Assembly (NCBI GenBank): GCA_026874595.1
Contig: CM049308.1
Location: 13,531,001 to 13,595,000, forward strand
Length of the DNA stretch: 64,000 nucleotides
Direction: 5' to 3'
Origin: Sipunculus nudus
Taxonomy: Eukaryota; Annelida; Sipuncula; Golfingiida; Sipunculidae
Positions 12,588 through 24,349 of this stretch are shown here, one piece after another. The translations under genes and the position numbers were made by a program. Under the pieces are notes generated by a model. It was not told the origin of the DNA and ran no database searches. It saw nothing but the letters and a program-made list of their open reading frames with translations. Each line of letters starts with the position of its first letter. Position 1 is the first letter of the stretch.

Positions 12588-12660
12588 AATTGAGGCATCA
12601 GCGAGGTTCAAACCAGGGACCTTCAGTCCAATGCCTTAACCACTAGGCTAAGTCCTACCA
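12588..12660 (-). mobile_element. tRNA-derived SINE head
   Basis: On the minus strand: TTAGCCTAGTGGTTAAGG (A box, 12651-12634) and CTGGTTTGAACCTC (B box near 12614-12602) at tRNA-like spacing. The sequence does not fold into a clean full cloverleaf with standard ends, so it is better read as a SINE than as a tRNA gene. Confidence 0.6.
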
Positions 12661-13582
12661 ACAGTTCCTTATGTCCAGCTAAAAAACACATGGACACACA
12701 CCTTTGGCATCCGCCCTGTTCCCTGTTTGAATAAAGAGGACTCTAAATCCTTTCCCCGGATGCTTTTCCTTCCTGTGTAATGTCAGATAAGTAGGTCAGC
12801 CTCCGCCTGAAACAGGCTCACCAGGTGGTTTGTTCTACATACAACTAGTTCAGCTGTGACATACCAAGTAAGTAAATGTATCATTATCACCCAGTTTACA
12901 GAACTCCCAATGACTTAAAACACTAAATGTTGTGTCACAGAGCCTATGGTACTGTGGTAGCTGCTTAATTGTGAATAGGGAATTCACTCAGTTTGAACTT
13001 CTGAAAGTTTAATCAAATTTACTGATGGTATATAACTTTATAAGTGAAGCAGGGGTACTATTCCCCTTCATTTTGCTGTCTATATGTCCGTCTGTACCCA
13101 GTTTCTGGGTTTGAAAGAATGTTGGAGTAATTCATATATTGTAAGAAAGTAATCCCTTTTCATGAATAGCAGGTTTGTTAATAACTTGTTAACTAGTGGG
13201 ACAACCAAATTATTTACACCATTTCATAATTTTTATTTTTTTATACATATATTTATATATATATATATTTTTTAAGGTAACAGCCTCCATTTTTTAAAAG
13301 CTAGTGCAATCTGCACATTTCCATTCTGGTATCATACTACAAGAAAGGGCAGCAGCACATATTGCCTCATTTTAAATCCTGGTGTTTAACAGGCTCACTG
13401 GCCGGTGACTACTGCACCTGTGGGCCCTTGGTATGTAATCTTCCCCAAAGCTGGGTCATACCACTGAGGAATCCCTGAAAGGCGCACTCGTTTGTGAGCT
13501 AGACACTGCCAGGAGGCACAGCCTCCCCATTAAGTCAGCTGAGCGATCACCCTGTGAGGGAGCTGACCATAAAAAAACTCAC

Positions 13583-13655
13583 TGGCTCGGCTGAGATTCA
13601 AACTCATTATCTCCCAGTTTTGAGTCCTGTGCATTACCCCTAGACCACAGGAGCA
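13583..13655 (-). mobile_element. tRNA-derived SINE head
   Basis: On the minus strand: CCTGTGGTCTAGGGGTAATG (A box) followed by GAGTTTGAATCTC (B box). The 13.47-13.56 kb flank (GAGGCACAGCCTCCCC...) may be part of the same element. Confidence 0.55.
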
Positions 13656-14059
13656 TGTAGTCACTTATGACCTGGCAAAACTGTGGCTCAGTTCCCGAAC
13701 ACACTGCATTATGATGAGTGTTATACATGTTGTACAAATATATTCTGTTCTGCAAAAGCACAGGTCAGAGGGATTGTGTACTTCATCATGTACTGTGTCT
13801 GGTGGATGTATTTCCCTGGAGTTTCGTCGTCCTATCAGGCACCAGGTTTATGTGAAAAAAATTCGCCTTTTATTAAAGTTTTCCTGATATTCATTTTTTT
13901 TATCGTCATCCTTGCAGTTCTTGATTGGAGTGTTAATAATTAATGTCACTGTAAAAGTAATCAACAGTTCATGCACAAACTTTTTGCTGCACAAAATGTT
14001 TGTAAACCCGCCCAGCACTATGAAGCATGAAGTAATGCAGGATTTCATAATTTACTATT

Positions 14060-14510
14060 TAAAGCAACCTATTCTGATACCTGACATAATAAAGATAGGC
14101 CAGAAAATGCTGATAAAACCATGTACAGGATATTCATTTAGTTTATATCCATACATGTGTTTAGACGATGTTGGGGGCCTGCCAAAATAAATTAAACACA
14201 TTCAATAAAATCAAATGGTGGGAAGTCGGACAAACTAGAGTTTTGCAAAAGGGCATTTTGCAGCTACTGAGATTTCAACTTCCGCATATATGCAACCAAC
14301 CACCTTAGGTAACATGGATTTTCTGTTTGTCAACATGGCGATGTTCTGTCTTTACTAATACTGAAACAGCTTGTAGATACAACATCATACATCCTTCAAA
14401 GAGGTGTTATAAGAACATATTTAAAATGAATAATTTAATAGTTCATTAATATGTACACAGTATAAGCCAGGATTTACATATAAGTTGGCAGAAATGGTAG
14501 GTGAATAGCT
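14060..14510 (+). repeat. Dispersed repeat family R1, copy A
   Basis: Shares with copies B, C and D, in order: AGTAGGCCAGA-like block, TTTATATCCATA, AAACACATTCAA, CAGAGTTTTGCAAAGGGC-like block, TGCAACCAACCACCTTAGGT, TTTGTCAACAT and AGTTCATTAATAT. Both ends are diffuse; no target duplication was recognised. Confidence 0.75.
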
Positions 14511-15928
14511 GCCTTTAATCTGACTGTAACTTTTACACTTATCCATAAGGGGGGCATTGTCCTTGTTTAGCAAATACAAGATTCAAATGACTCATTCCAA
14601 CAATGCTGAATTTTCAGTGACGAAGAGAAAGATGAACATACACCAGACAGAGCGCCAAATTATATTATCATTTAATATTGCTGGAATTTTTATCAAAGCG
14701 ATTGCACCTTACAGGAAGTGACAGTTTTGGAGAATGTGATTTTCAGTGCAGACTAATTGCGTCATGTCTGACTGGGCTTCGTCAATACCAGCAGCCTGTT
14801 AGTTTATTGACAGCCGCTGTGCAGTCTGTGGATACATCCTCATGCATTCATGCCAAGCCAGTATCTATGGTCTGATAAAACATGGGCCATAGACACATAA
14901 TATAAGGGATACACAGAAAAGCTGAGCATTCGCAACGGGATTTAACCACAGACTTTTTTTTATTACCACCTGACTGCTCCATAACTGGGCTCACCTGTCT
15001 ACTTTACCTTCATGTTTCCATGTAATTTAACTGAACTCAAACATAACCTGTCTCTAATCCATAGAATTTTACTCAAAATAAGCTTAGCCAAACAGCATCT
15101 CAACCTTAAGGAAGATCAAAATGTAATTTTGTTGTTATAAATTCACTGATAACTGAGCAGTAAGCATCTAAAACAATTCGAACCCTATATTTTTGTGATC
15201 ACATTGAGAACTTGACATTTTTCTGTAACAAAAGAATTACTAAACTTCAGCAGAAACTGGTGGTATAATAAATCAATTATATCTATGATTAATTGTTTTA
15301 TTTTATAACCAATTTAATCACTTGCATTTTTGCATAACTGATCACAAACGATAGTGTATTTCAATGAAGAAGCGTTTAAATTCGGGAGTGGATCCAGCAC
15401 CTGATCAGGGGTCATCAAGCAATATTCACAAATGTCCAGTCCATTATGCATGAATGAACCTGGGAATATGGGCAAAACAAATGAATGTAAACACGAGTTT
15501 ACACGGGTAGCATCCAACAATAGGGACGGAGGCTTGCATTCATTAGAATGCAGATTTCTAGTTTTAAATGAGCTCTGTCCAGAATGAAAAAGTATTTCAA
15601 CTAATAGGGAGAACTATCTATAAACAGACCACAACAAACTAACCTGCAAGGTATAAGGGGGCTCCTGGTAACCAATACCTATGATTGTAACATTTTAATA
15701 GTAACAAACTGAAATGTCTGTAAAAAAAGGTTGTGTCATCTTTGGGCAAGCGGCCAATCCAACATGTGTACTATGCTGACGTATTAATTAGTATAAGTAA
15801 TGGACAGTTGGTATATGGAAAGACTAACCAAGCAATTAGGTGTAAAGTGTCGTAGTCATGTTGTAAACATCCTAAAAAGGATCTGAGGTAAAATAGAGAC
15901 TGAAATGGGAGGATGAGTAGACAGAAAA

Positions 15929-16020
15929 AAATCACCAGTGCACTGATATAATAATGTGAATTTAAGTTCCACAAGTCACCAGTGCACTGATATAATAATG
16001 TGAATTTAAGTTCCACAAGC
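15929..16020. repeat. 46-bp direct duplication
   Basis: TCACCAGTGCACTGATATAA... through TTAAGTTCCACAAG occurs twice back to back with no mismatch noticed. Confidence 0.9.
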
Positions 16021-16605
16021 TGAATTCAAGTACACAAGCATTTACCAATACCAGACAGTACCACTTCATGTTACTACAGTTCTCTGGAGCCTACAGAGTA
16101 TAACAGATTGTTTTGTGGCAGCTTGGTTTCTAATGTCCTGAAACCGGGACAGATATATTACAAGGTCTCTAAACAGTGGGTCAATTCAGAAAATGCAGGT
16201 CTGGGTGTACAGCTCCGTCCCTAACCTGACTCACAAATGTGGACCACACTGAAAATGTCAACTCTCACCTATTTAAGTGCAACTTAACAGGTGAGCAAAC
16301 CTGGGAACTCAAGCAACAAGTTTTAAGGCTTGATACACAAATATGGGCAGTGACTGTGCATGCACTTTCTGAGCAATGCCATAGAAGAAAAAAATTTCAA
16401 ACGTTCCTGAAAAATTTGTATGAATAATTATTAAGGAATGTCCTAAGTTATAGTCAACTGTTGCTAAGAACTTGATGAAATAAAAAAAATTAATCAACTC
16501 TTCTTTGAAATATCTGCAAAATGTCTGACTCTATGAAGTCAATTTTTTACATTTCACGATACCTTGAACATAGACAGGGAAACAGATCAACAGATAAAAC
16601 ATGGG

Positions 16606-17056
16606 TGAAAACTTAACCTCCATCTTACTGTCTTGGTGCTGGTTATAACAGGACACAAGAGGCAAAAGGCCAGAAACAGGTGAAAACTTAACCTCTATCT
16701 AACAGTCTTGGTGTTGGTTATAACAGGACACAAGAGGCAAAAGGCCAGACACAGGTGAAAACTTAACCTCCATCTAACAGTCTTGGTGCTGGTTATAACA
16801 GGACACAAGAGGCAAAAGGCCAGACACAGGTGAAAACTTAACCTCCATCTAACAGTCTTGGTGCTGGTTATAACAGGACACAAGAGGCAAAAGGCCAGAC
16901 ACAGGTGAAAACTTAACCTCTACCTAACAGTCTTGGTGCTGGTTATAACAGGACACAAGAGGCAAAAGGCCAGACACAGGTGAAAACCTAACCTCCATCT
17001 AACAGTCTTGGTGCTGGTTATAACAGGACACAAGAGGCAATAAGGCCAGACACAGG
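16606..17056. repeat. 75-bp satellite, about six copies
   Basis: Unit AGGTGAAAACTTAACCTCCA + TCTAACAGTCTTGGTGCTGG + TTATAACAGGACACAAGAGG + CAAAAGGCCAGACAC. The 75-base period is a multiple of three, so it yields a spurious minus-strand frame repeating CPVITSTKTVRWRLSFHLCL. Confidence 0.95.
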
Positions 17057-18654
17057 ATGGAATTTATATATACATATATTTGACCTCTGCAAACACAAAA
17101 CATAGGTAACAAATGCTGGAACAAAATTACAATGTTACCATAAGAAAAGATCAAACATCTATGGTTATGGTATTGGTAATAATGTATTGTTTATGGTTTC
17201 TGTAATATAAACATACCTGATATAAACATACCTGATGGGTATCTAGGTCATGTAACCTGAAACTGGAGTAAAGGAGACCTGGCTCCACTTGGTTCACGCT
17301 GACTGATAACGTCACATCAGACATACCAATACATATTCTCAATCACCCCCCCCCCCACCCCACCCACCCCATCCCTTGGGTAAACAGTTCAGAATACAAG
17401 TGTACATTCACTTTAATTTAGTCTAAAGCAAGCCTACATGGCCTTCCACAGACAGCCAATACAGAAATTTTTTTTACTGAGCAACATGTTATGGGAAAAA
17501 CTGCATAGATCTCCATTCAGATCTTTCTATGACAAACTTGCCGTAGATCAGCGGGAAGGTCTGCCGAAGACATGTGACAAGGATTTTTTCTGGGAAAAAG
17601 ACTTTTTTCTTAAAGGTCATGACAGAGGATGAAGGTACCTATATGATGATGGATATATGTTAAAATAACTTACATGTTGCCTTCCAGAGTAAGATTAATT
17701 TAGTATACATGTATGTGTATGGAACCAAGTGACCAGTCCAGGCCAGTATTCAGGTATTAAAGTGAACCTCTGAGATTCATTTTTAACGGTTAACTTATTA
17801 ATGTCAATTTTCATCATTTTTGCCTCTTTCAATGTTTGTGTTTAGTAAAATGAGTAGATGATAAGATTCTTTGATATAATAAAAGAAGAACCTGTTAATA
17901 CAGAAACCTACCCTCCTGTTATTGTTAACAGTATACAAAGCTATATCATAATTAATTTCATGAGCAGAAATTTATGAGCCATGTTTATTGGGAAAAAAAC
18001 ATGCTTTTAGGAACATTTATTTGATCATAAGCTGACTATATTAGCTCTCAGGGCTTAAATGCCATCAAATACAAATTAATAATACAAAACAGCATGTCAC
18101 AGTCTTTTTTTAAACATAAATATGCCAGTCTCTGCTTATTGACAGAAATGTAACACAGCCCTTTTAAGGCTTGTTTATTGGCAAGCATGCATGTGTCAGT
18201 CTATTTTCACTGACAGAAACATGACACATACAGATCGGAGCATTTAAGGGCAAATAGGTATTGGCAGAGTGAATGAAAATTTTATCTGCAGTGCTAAACT
18301 AGAGGTATGTTATCGCAAAGAAATCACGCGCAGTCTACCCCCCCCCCCCCCCAAAAAAAAAATCTGTTTGAATGAAGAAACAATTATTTCATAGCTGAAA
18401 CTGATATAACACTATCCATTATCACTGAGTCCACTTGTAGAATGATCCATCAAGCCTCTCCCATGAATCTTTATCAGTTATATGAAACATAAATCAGAAA
18501 ATGAGCCAACGATAATGAAATCCGGCAACTGATAGTATACTTTTGAAGGACTAATTGGCCCAATTTTCTTTTAAATCTTCAAAATGAAAATGCAATACAT
18601 CTGGATGAGGTACATTACTTATTATTTAAGATTCTATGCAAACATTTTTTAACT

Positions 18655-18960
18655 ACCTTAATATTTTCAGCTAACTTGAACAATGTTTGACAAGGGCATA
18701 ACTTTAAAATGTTTAAAATCATTGGTCTGGTAACTCAAGAAATGTAGGAGACCTAATTTCTGGTTAAGATGACCTTTTTCAGGTTTCAAAGGAGTCTCTT
18801 AATTCATCAGGATCTGTCTGAATGTCCAGTTAAATCTTTCTGGGTCTATTTATAACTCGTTAATGGACAGTCAGACAGTCATACACAAGTAAGACGAGAC
18901 CAAGCATCATTGCTACAGCTCAGCATGACTGTAGGTCAGCTAAGCTAAAACTGCTTGGTA
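18655..18960 (+). repeat. Dispersed repeat with CAGCTAAGCTAAAA tail
   Basis: Contains ACAAGGGCATAACTTTAAAA, GACAGTCAGACAGTCA and ends CTGTAGGTCAGCTAAGCTAA. Same architecture as the 8.6-10.1 kb repeat, heavily diverged. Confidence 0.6.
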
Positions 18961-21499
18961 AGGTTTCCTGTGGACTTGATGTTGACTGTATGCTAGATAT
19001 TACCCCTGATACCAGTGCCTGTACCTAACAGGATTATGACTAAACACTATCTGCCGAAGAGCCCCACTGTGCAAGTTCCTCTGCACGTTGGAACATCTGC
19101 ATATCACTCTTTGTGTTCCAGGCCCTGGTTCAGTTCATAACACTAATTCTGGATGCCAGCTCACAAGCTGTTGTAGCCTCTATTGTGAATGCTGGCAGTC
19201 AATAATTTAATAAGGCAATCGATACTAATAACTGTCCTGGACTGGTGGTACTGTTACCCGGCACAGGCTCAAGGTGGTTGTCTTCCCCTCCTCCTCTAAC
19301 CATGCGATCAATACTTAAACAACATCACCAACCTGCACTGTGCTGCATGTTCATGTTGAGCACTGTCTGCTGGCGCAGCCCTGCATAAACATGCCCTATG
19401 ACTTGCCCAGCTGTAACACAATGCACAAGCAGGCCCAACGATGCACACTTGTCAAATCACAATGACAAAGTGACACCCAGATGATAGTGTGAACTCTACA
19501 TGCTGTATTTTACCATAAAAACACACATGTATATGTATGTCTACATGGACTAGTGTATTTATATATGCATGAATGCAGGTGGTGCTCCCGCTATCATTGA
19601 TCTGGATCTTTTTTACATACAGATGTTGCATGCCCGATGTTACAGGATACTCTCACCTGTAATGAATGTGATTGTTGGGACAATGGTTACCATAGCAAAC
19701 AGTCCCCCCCTCTTGCAGTTGCAGTGCTGCTTGGGACTAGACTGTACTTGCTGAAGCAGCAGGGGACTGAAGGCTGCAGGGCTGGTCCAAGCCAGCACTG
19801 GCCATTATGGTGGCTGATGTAACTGATCTCTCCAGTACATGCTCATATAAGAGCCCTTTCATGTTTAAGCAAAGCAATCTGTGACCAGAAGAAATTTATT
19901 GCTCCAGATTTATAATAATGTGAGGATCCATTAGGGACCCCAAGCATCCAGCACTGTCAGCCAGTCAGCCCTAAATCCAAGACACAGCAACTGTCACAGG
20001 CAGCATGTCATGCTTTTAGGGTCACTGGAGAGTTTCTAGCTTTCCTGTAAGGATCTGCTCTCCATCTGGCTGGCTTGCATGGTGAATTCCCTGTGCCCGA
20101 CAATAGTTAGGCCAGGCACGCATGATCTGTAACATCATATGTTGCCTTCTCCAGCATTCTCTAAATAAGTTTAAACACATGAGACAAGCCTGAATGCATC
20201 CTCACATAAAACCAACGGTCCCCGGAGGAGAGGTTATTAACTGCGAGTGGCAGATTCCCTGGCATGCCAATGTTCTCTCCTCTGACAGAATTCAAGGGTC
20301 TTCCACTCAACACAGACCTTTGTATGGGGCATTTAACTGAACAAAAGACCAAGCCCCCACCATCCTGTGTATTTGGGGACCTCCAAAGGCATCTTTTTTT
20401 TCTCTCTCTCTCTTTTCTTTCTCTGACAGGGTATTAAGTGCTCCTGGCAGAACACTGGGAACCAGGTCTTGTTATATTTCAATGTATCCTTCCAGCCATC
20501 CTCTGTAATACAGGGACTGAAATTACAAGGCGCCCACAGATGTAATGCCTGCACTTCCAGGTAAATTCTGATCTACTGGCCCATGCAAAATTAGGCATTA
20601 CTAAATAAATTATGAAAATATATATTTGTTATTGTCATGTAAGGCCCAGATGCACAGCATTTATATTAAATTCTGTAATGAGGGTTGTCCAATAGATAGA
20701 CATTTCGATATTCCGCTTCTTCAAAATGCAATAAAAAGCTCTGAATCACTAAAATTACTGTTTATCTAGAAAATGCAGTCCTATCTTGCCTGATGGGCCT
20801 TATAAAAGGAGGTTATGTTTTTACATGAGTTTGGTGGTACATCTGTTTGTCTATAGGGCTGTTGAAAAATGTTATAAAACTGATTTTCACAACATCGAGA
20901 AATAACGCAACTGCTATTATTAAAAAAGATCCCTTAAGTTTTGATGCTGACTTATCTAGCTGGAGATCCAAGATTTTTTTCTTGCAGATAGACTCTCCTG
21001 ATATTGATCACATCCTACACGTGATGAGAGCTAAGTGGTTCTTTGGCCAGCTCAATGTCCAGCAGCAGCATGTGCATTCACTAAAGCAGCAACCTGTGTG
21101 CAAGCCTCAGGGCAGATGTTCTGTAACATGTGCACAAATGTTTCTGGTTTTGGCAGAAGTGGCTTGTCTGCTGCATGACCTCTTATTTAAAGGTTATTTT
21201 AAACAAAACTGGCAACATGACTGCAAGAACCTAGCCCAGTGCAACCTGAGATCTACATAAGTCACTTTCTGAAGTATTAATTAATCATTTCTGTAATACT
21301 GTTTCAATGTACATGGAAATGTTTTAATTTTGTGAAATGTGGAGGCACTGAATGTAATGATACCCTCTGTAACTGATAATTCAATTGTACTCATTCAGAC
21401 CTGGTCTTTAAGAAACTTCAACAGCAAGGACCAATACCTGATATATATATATATATTGTTTTTCCAGGTTTTTGCCATGGTCAATTGATGGCACCACTT

Positions 21500-21930
21500 A
21501 GACAGGTCTATTCTGATTTCTGAAGTCTATTAATTAACTAAAGATAATCCCTTGAAATTTATATTAAAATAGTCCATAAAACAGGGATCTAACCGCACAC
21601 AGGCTGTTACTTTTGTTTATATCCATATCAACATGTTAATAACATGGGTTGACAAAATAATTTAAACACATTCAACATCTGGCGCCAAGTTGGACAACCA
21701 GAGTTTTGCAAAGGTCGTCTTGCAACTAGTGACCTTTTTACTCCCACATATATGCTACTAACCAACTTAGGTTACATGTTTTTTTTCTGATTATCAACAT
21801 TCACAGAAGCATTAGTTGAACTTTTCTCAACAGGAATTGCCTGCAGCTCATTAAATATGTATGCTGTAGGCCAGAAATCACATAAATTCCACAGAAAATG
21901 AAGGCGAATAACTGACATTAACGGATGATG
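21500..21930 (+). repeat. Dispersed repeat family R1, copy B
   Basis: Same block order as copy A: ATAATCCCTTGAAATTTATA, TTTATATCCATATCAACATG, AAACACATTCAACATCTGG, CAGAGTTTTGCAAAGG, CCAACTTAGGTTACATG, and a tail with TATGCTGTAGGCCAGAAATC. Confidence 0.8.
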
Positions 21931-22692
21931 AATGATTAATACAAGTGCATGACAATGAGTGATGTATTTGCACTAAATGGATATTTTTTTTCCCATGCTA
22001 CAGTATTGCAGCTCCTGAAAGAGTCATACTATGAGTCTGACTGATATCACTGTGTGCCTCAACCTGGTGCCTCACAGGTATAATATCACCCTGTGCCTCT
22101 AATTGAGCCTTCAGTTTCTCAGTGTGATGTGACTTAATTCAGTCAAATGTAAAGACAGAACTTTGTATGTGCCTCTATCTGGACTAAAGTATACAGTATG
22201 TAATTAATCATATTAGGTATAAAGCACTAAGTGCCTCAAACTGGGCTTAAAATTAAACCGCCCAGGCACCATGTGCCTCCTGCCCTCTTCCAGGACTCCT
22301 GATTCACAGTATGATTTTACAGAGGGCTTAGCCTTCAGTTTCACAGGATCATTTAATTCACCTCTGTACTCTGTGTTTATGTTCCTATGCTTAGAATTTC
22401 ACAGCTGATGCAACATGTCATAACTTCTGTGACGTCAGTGTTGAAAACATGTACTATGGACTTCATTCCTTCAGATTAGTTCTGATACAGTGTAACCTGT
22501 GTTTATACAAGGAGCACGTGACTTAACGGGAGTCTGGAGCTCTACACCATAGTCCATATTATAGATCTATGGCTCCAGAACCATAGCCCAACAGCCAGCT
22601 CAAGCTACTCAAGTGTAAACTTTACATTGCCATTCATGTAACAACAGCAAGACTCACTGAATGTATAATTATGTATAAAGAAAGCAACTTAC

Positions 22693-22733
22693 CTCTGTAA
22701 CATTTAGAACAAAGCCCATTGGTCTGGACAGAT
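22693..22733 (-). CDS. ZFAND3: ZFAND3 homologue, coding exon 2 (completes the A20-type finger)
   Basis: A 41-base exon on the minus strand, bounded by acceptor TTTGTTTCAG and donor GTAAGT. In phase with exon 1 (GG + A) it reads G-S-V-Q-T-N-G-L-C-S-K-C-Y-R and ends one base into the next codon. Together with exon 1 this gives ligands C11-x-C13-x(11)-C25-x2-C28. That is the same layout as the N-terminal finger of vertebrate ZFAND3 (CPCGFWGSSKT..LCSKC, from memory). The match across an exon junction in correct phase is the strongest evidence for the gene. Intron 1 (22734-30086) and intron 2 (6652-22692) flank it. Confidence 0.88.
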
Positions 22734-22969
22734 CTGAAACAAACAATACATAAAAATCAGTCATTTATATAAAAACATAAGCAACAAAGTCCATGGCGAA
22801 AATGGTAACTGTATGAACATCTCTGAGCTGCTGCAGTTTAAGAATTATGTTCTGCGCCCAAAATGTAACCTTATTTTGACAATAATACAGTAGGTTTTAA
22901 AATTATGTATGACATGTCTAGCCTCTCAAAAGCACTTTCAAAATGTCTTGAATTACGCCCTCTCCATTG

Positions 22970-24317
22970 TCACATGATCACAGTGCTGTGACATGTGACA
23001 ACAGATTATTTGACTAAAAAGTATATACAATTTTTCGCAAAATCAGAAATTAACCATATTCAGCTTTTCATGTACACAGCAGCATAAATAACATCACAGT
23101 GACACTGTATCACATGATCATGTAATGCTCTTCTTGTTCAATATATTTCATCAAGGTCCCCGTGGTCTGCAAAAAAGGACTTGTTGGCAACACCAGTGGC
23201 CAGAACTGTTACATTTGGGGGAAAAGTATTGGGATCGTTGCTCGGACTCGCACTTGCTCCGGCTCTGTGAAACAGGTCACTTGAAACCGTAAAATTGCTG
23301 ATTCTTTAGTTACTTTTAAACTGTGTTTAAAAACACATTTATTGAAATAGTACTACATTTAAACTCTTACACGCAGTCGTGCACTAATTTTTACCAGTCT
23401 TACTTTTCATAATATTGTACCTTTTTCTGTAACTTTTATACTTTTTATTGTACAGCACTTTAGCGCAGGATTTTATTCTGGATTAAGGGCTATATAAATA
23501 CTATCAGTAATAATGATAATAATGAGTGTAGTCACATGATCTTAATGTGAAATGTTAAAAACTTGACATTTAACACATGAACAGAATGTACTCTGTACAA
23601 AGTACAGATTGTGCCATGTAAAAAGTTGCATCACAAATTTGTCATACAAAAGAAAACGTTTGGTTACAAGCTCAAGTAAAGTTACCATGTTTTCTGTGAA
23701 TTAAATTTTCCCTATCAGTATCACAATAATATGCAATGCACCATTTTTTCTCACACTCAGTCATGCTGTTTCTTGTACTGTCACATAATCTAACACCTTT
23801 TGGAAAAACATCTTTCACATTATCACAAAAAGTAATGTAAACTAATGAAAATTTTGTGTCTCATGACTATCCTGTGAAATGCAAATTTTGAGAAGTCGAG
23901 TCACATGATCAAACACTCAGGTCACATTAACACAAAGTGTCAGGTAAATAAACAATCTCACGGTCACAAAGCATTTTGATAAATAGGGTCGAGTCACATG
24001 ATCACACTGTCATGTATATACTGTCACAGGTTTACTTTCACAATAGTTTATATGTAACACACTTCCTCCCCCCATGGACTATGACATATATGATGGAACA
24101 CTTTCTGCCCTCATCTGAAACAAGCATATTGTAAAATTACTGTGGGTATACATGAAAACAGGCAGCCACGTGAACTGCCTTGTTTAATTCATGGGCCTGC
24201 AACCATCTACAAATGAAAACTGACTAAACAGCGACAAAAAGGATGCTAAAAACTGATCAGAGAACGATTACTTTTTAGAGAATGCAAGAACTGAATCTTA
24301 AAATAGGGATCACATGA
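22970..24317. promoter_or_regulatory. Cluster of six TCACATGAT sites
   Basis: TCACATGAT(C) occurs at about 22970, 23110, 23532, 23901, 23992 and 24309, all in the same orientation. TCACATGA is the M-box/E-box core bound by MITF/TFE-type bHLH-zip factors. The spacing is irregular, so it is not a simple tandem repeat. Functional meaning is inferred only. Confidence 0.35.
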
Positions 24318-24336
24318 TAATATTCAGCCTGCAAAG

Positions 24337-24349
24337 AGGTCAAAGGTCA
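24337..24349 (+). promoter_or_regulatory. DR1 nuclear-receptor element
   Basis: AGGTCAAAGGTCA: two perfect half-sites with a one-base spacer. It lies 20 bases from the last TCACATGAT site in ZFAND3 intron 1. Confidence 0.4.

Larger units (their letters stand above)
6652..22692 (-). other. ZFAND3 intron 2
   Basis: A 16-kb intron between exons 2 and 3. From left to right it holds poly(C) at 7304-7325, a duplicated dispersed repeat (8620-10060), two tRNA-like SINE heads (12.6 and 13.6 kb), copies A and B of the four-member repeat (14.06 and 21.5 kb), a 46-bp duplication (15.93 kb), a 75-bp satellite (16.6-17.06 kb), poly(C) near 17.35 and 18.34 kb, and another CAGCTAAGCTAAAA-type repeat (18.66-18.95 kb). 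No convincing exon was found in it. Confidence 0.7.

Noticed and set aside
20847-21260. 137-codon plus-strand frame
   Set aside because: No ATG start in good context, no motif, ordinary intronic composition; likely chance.
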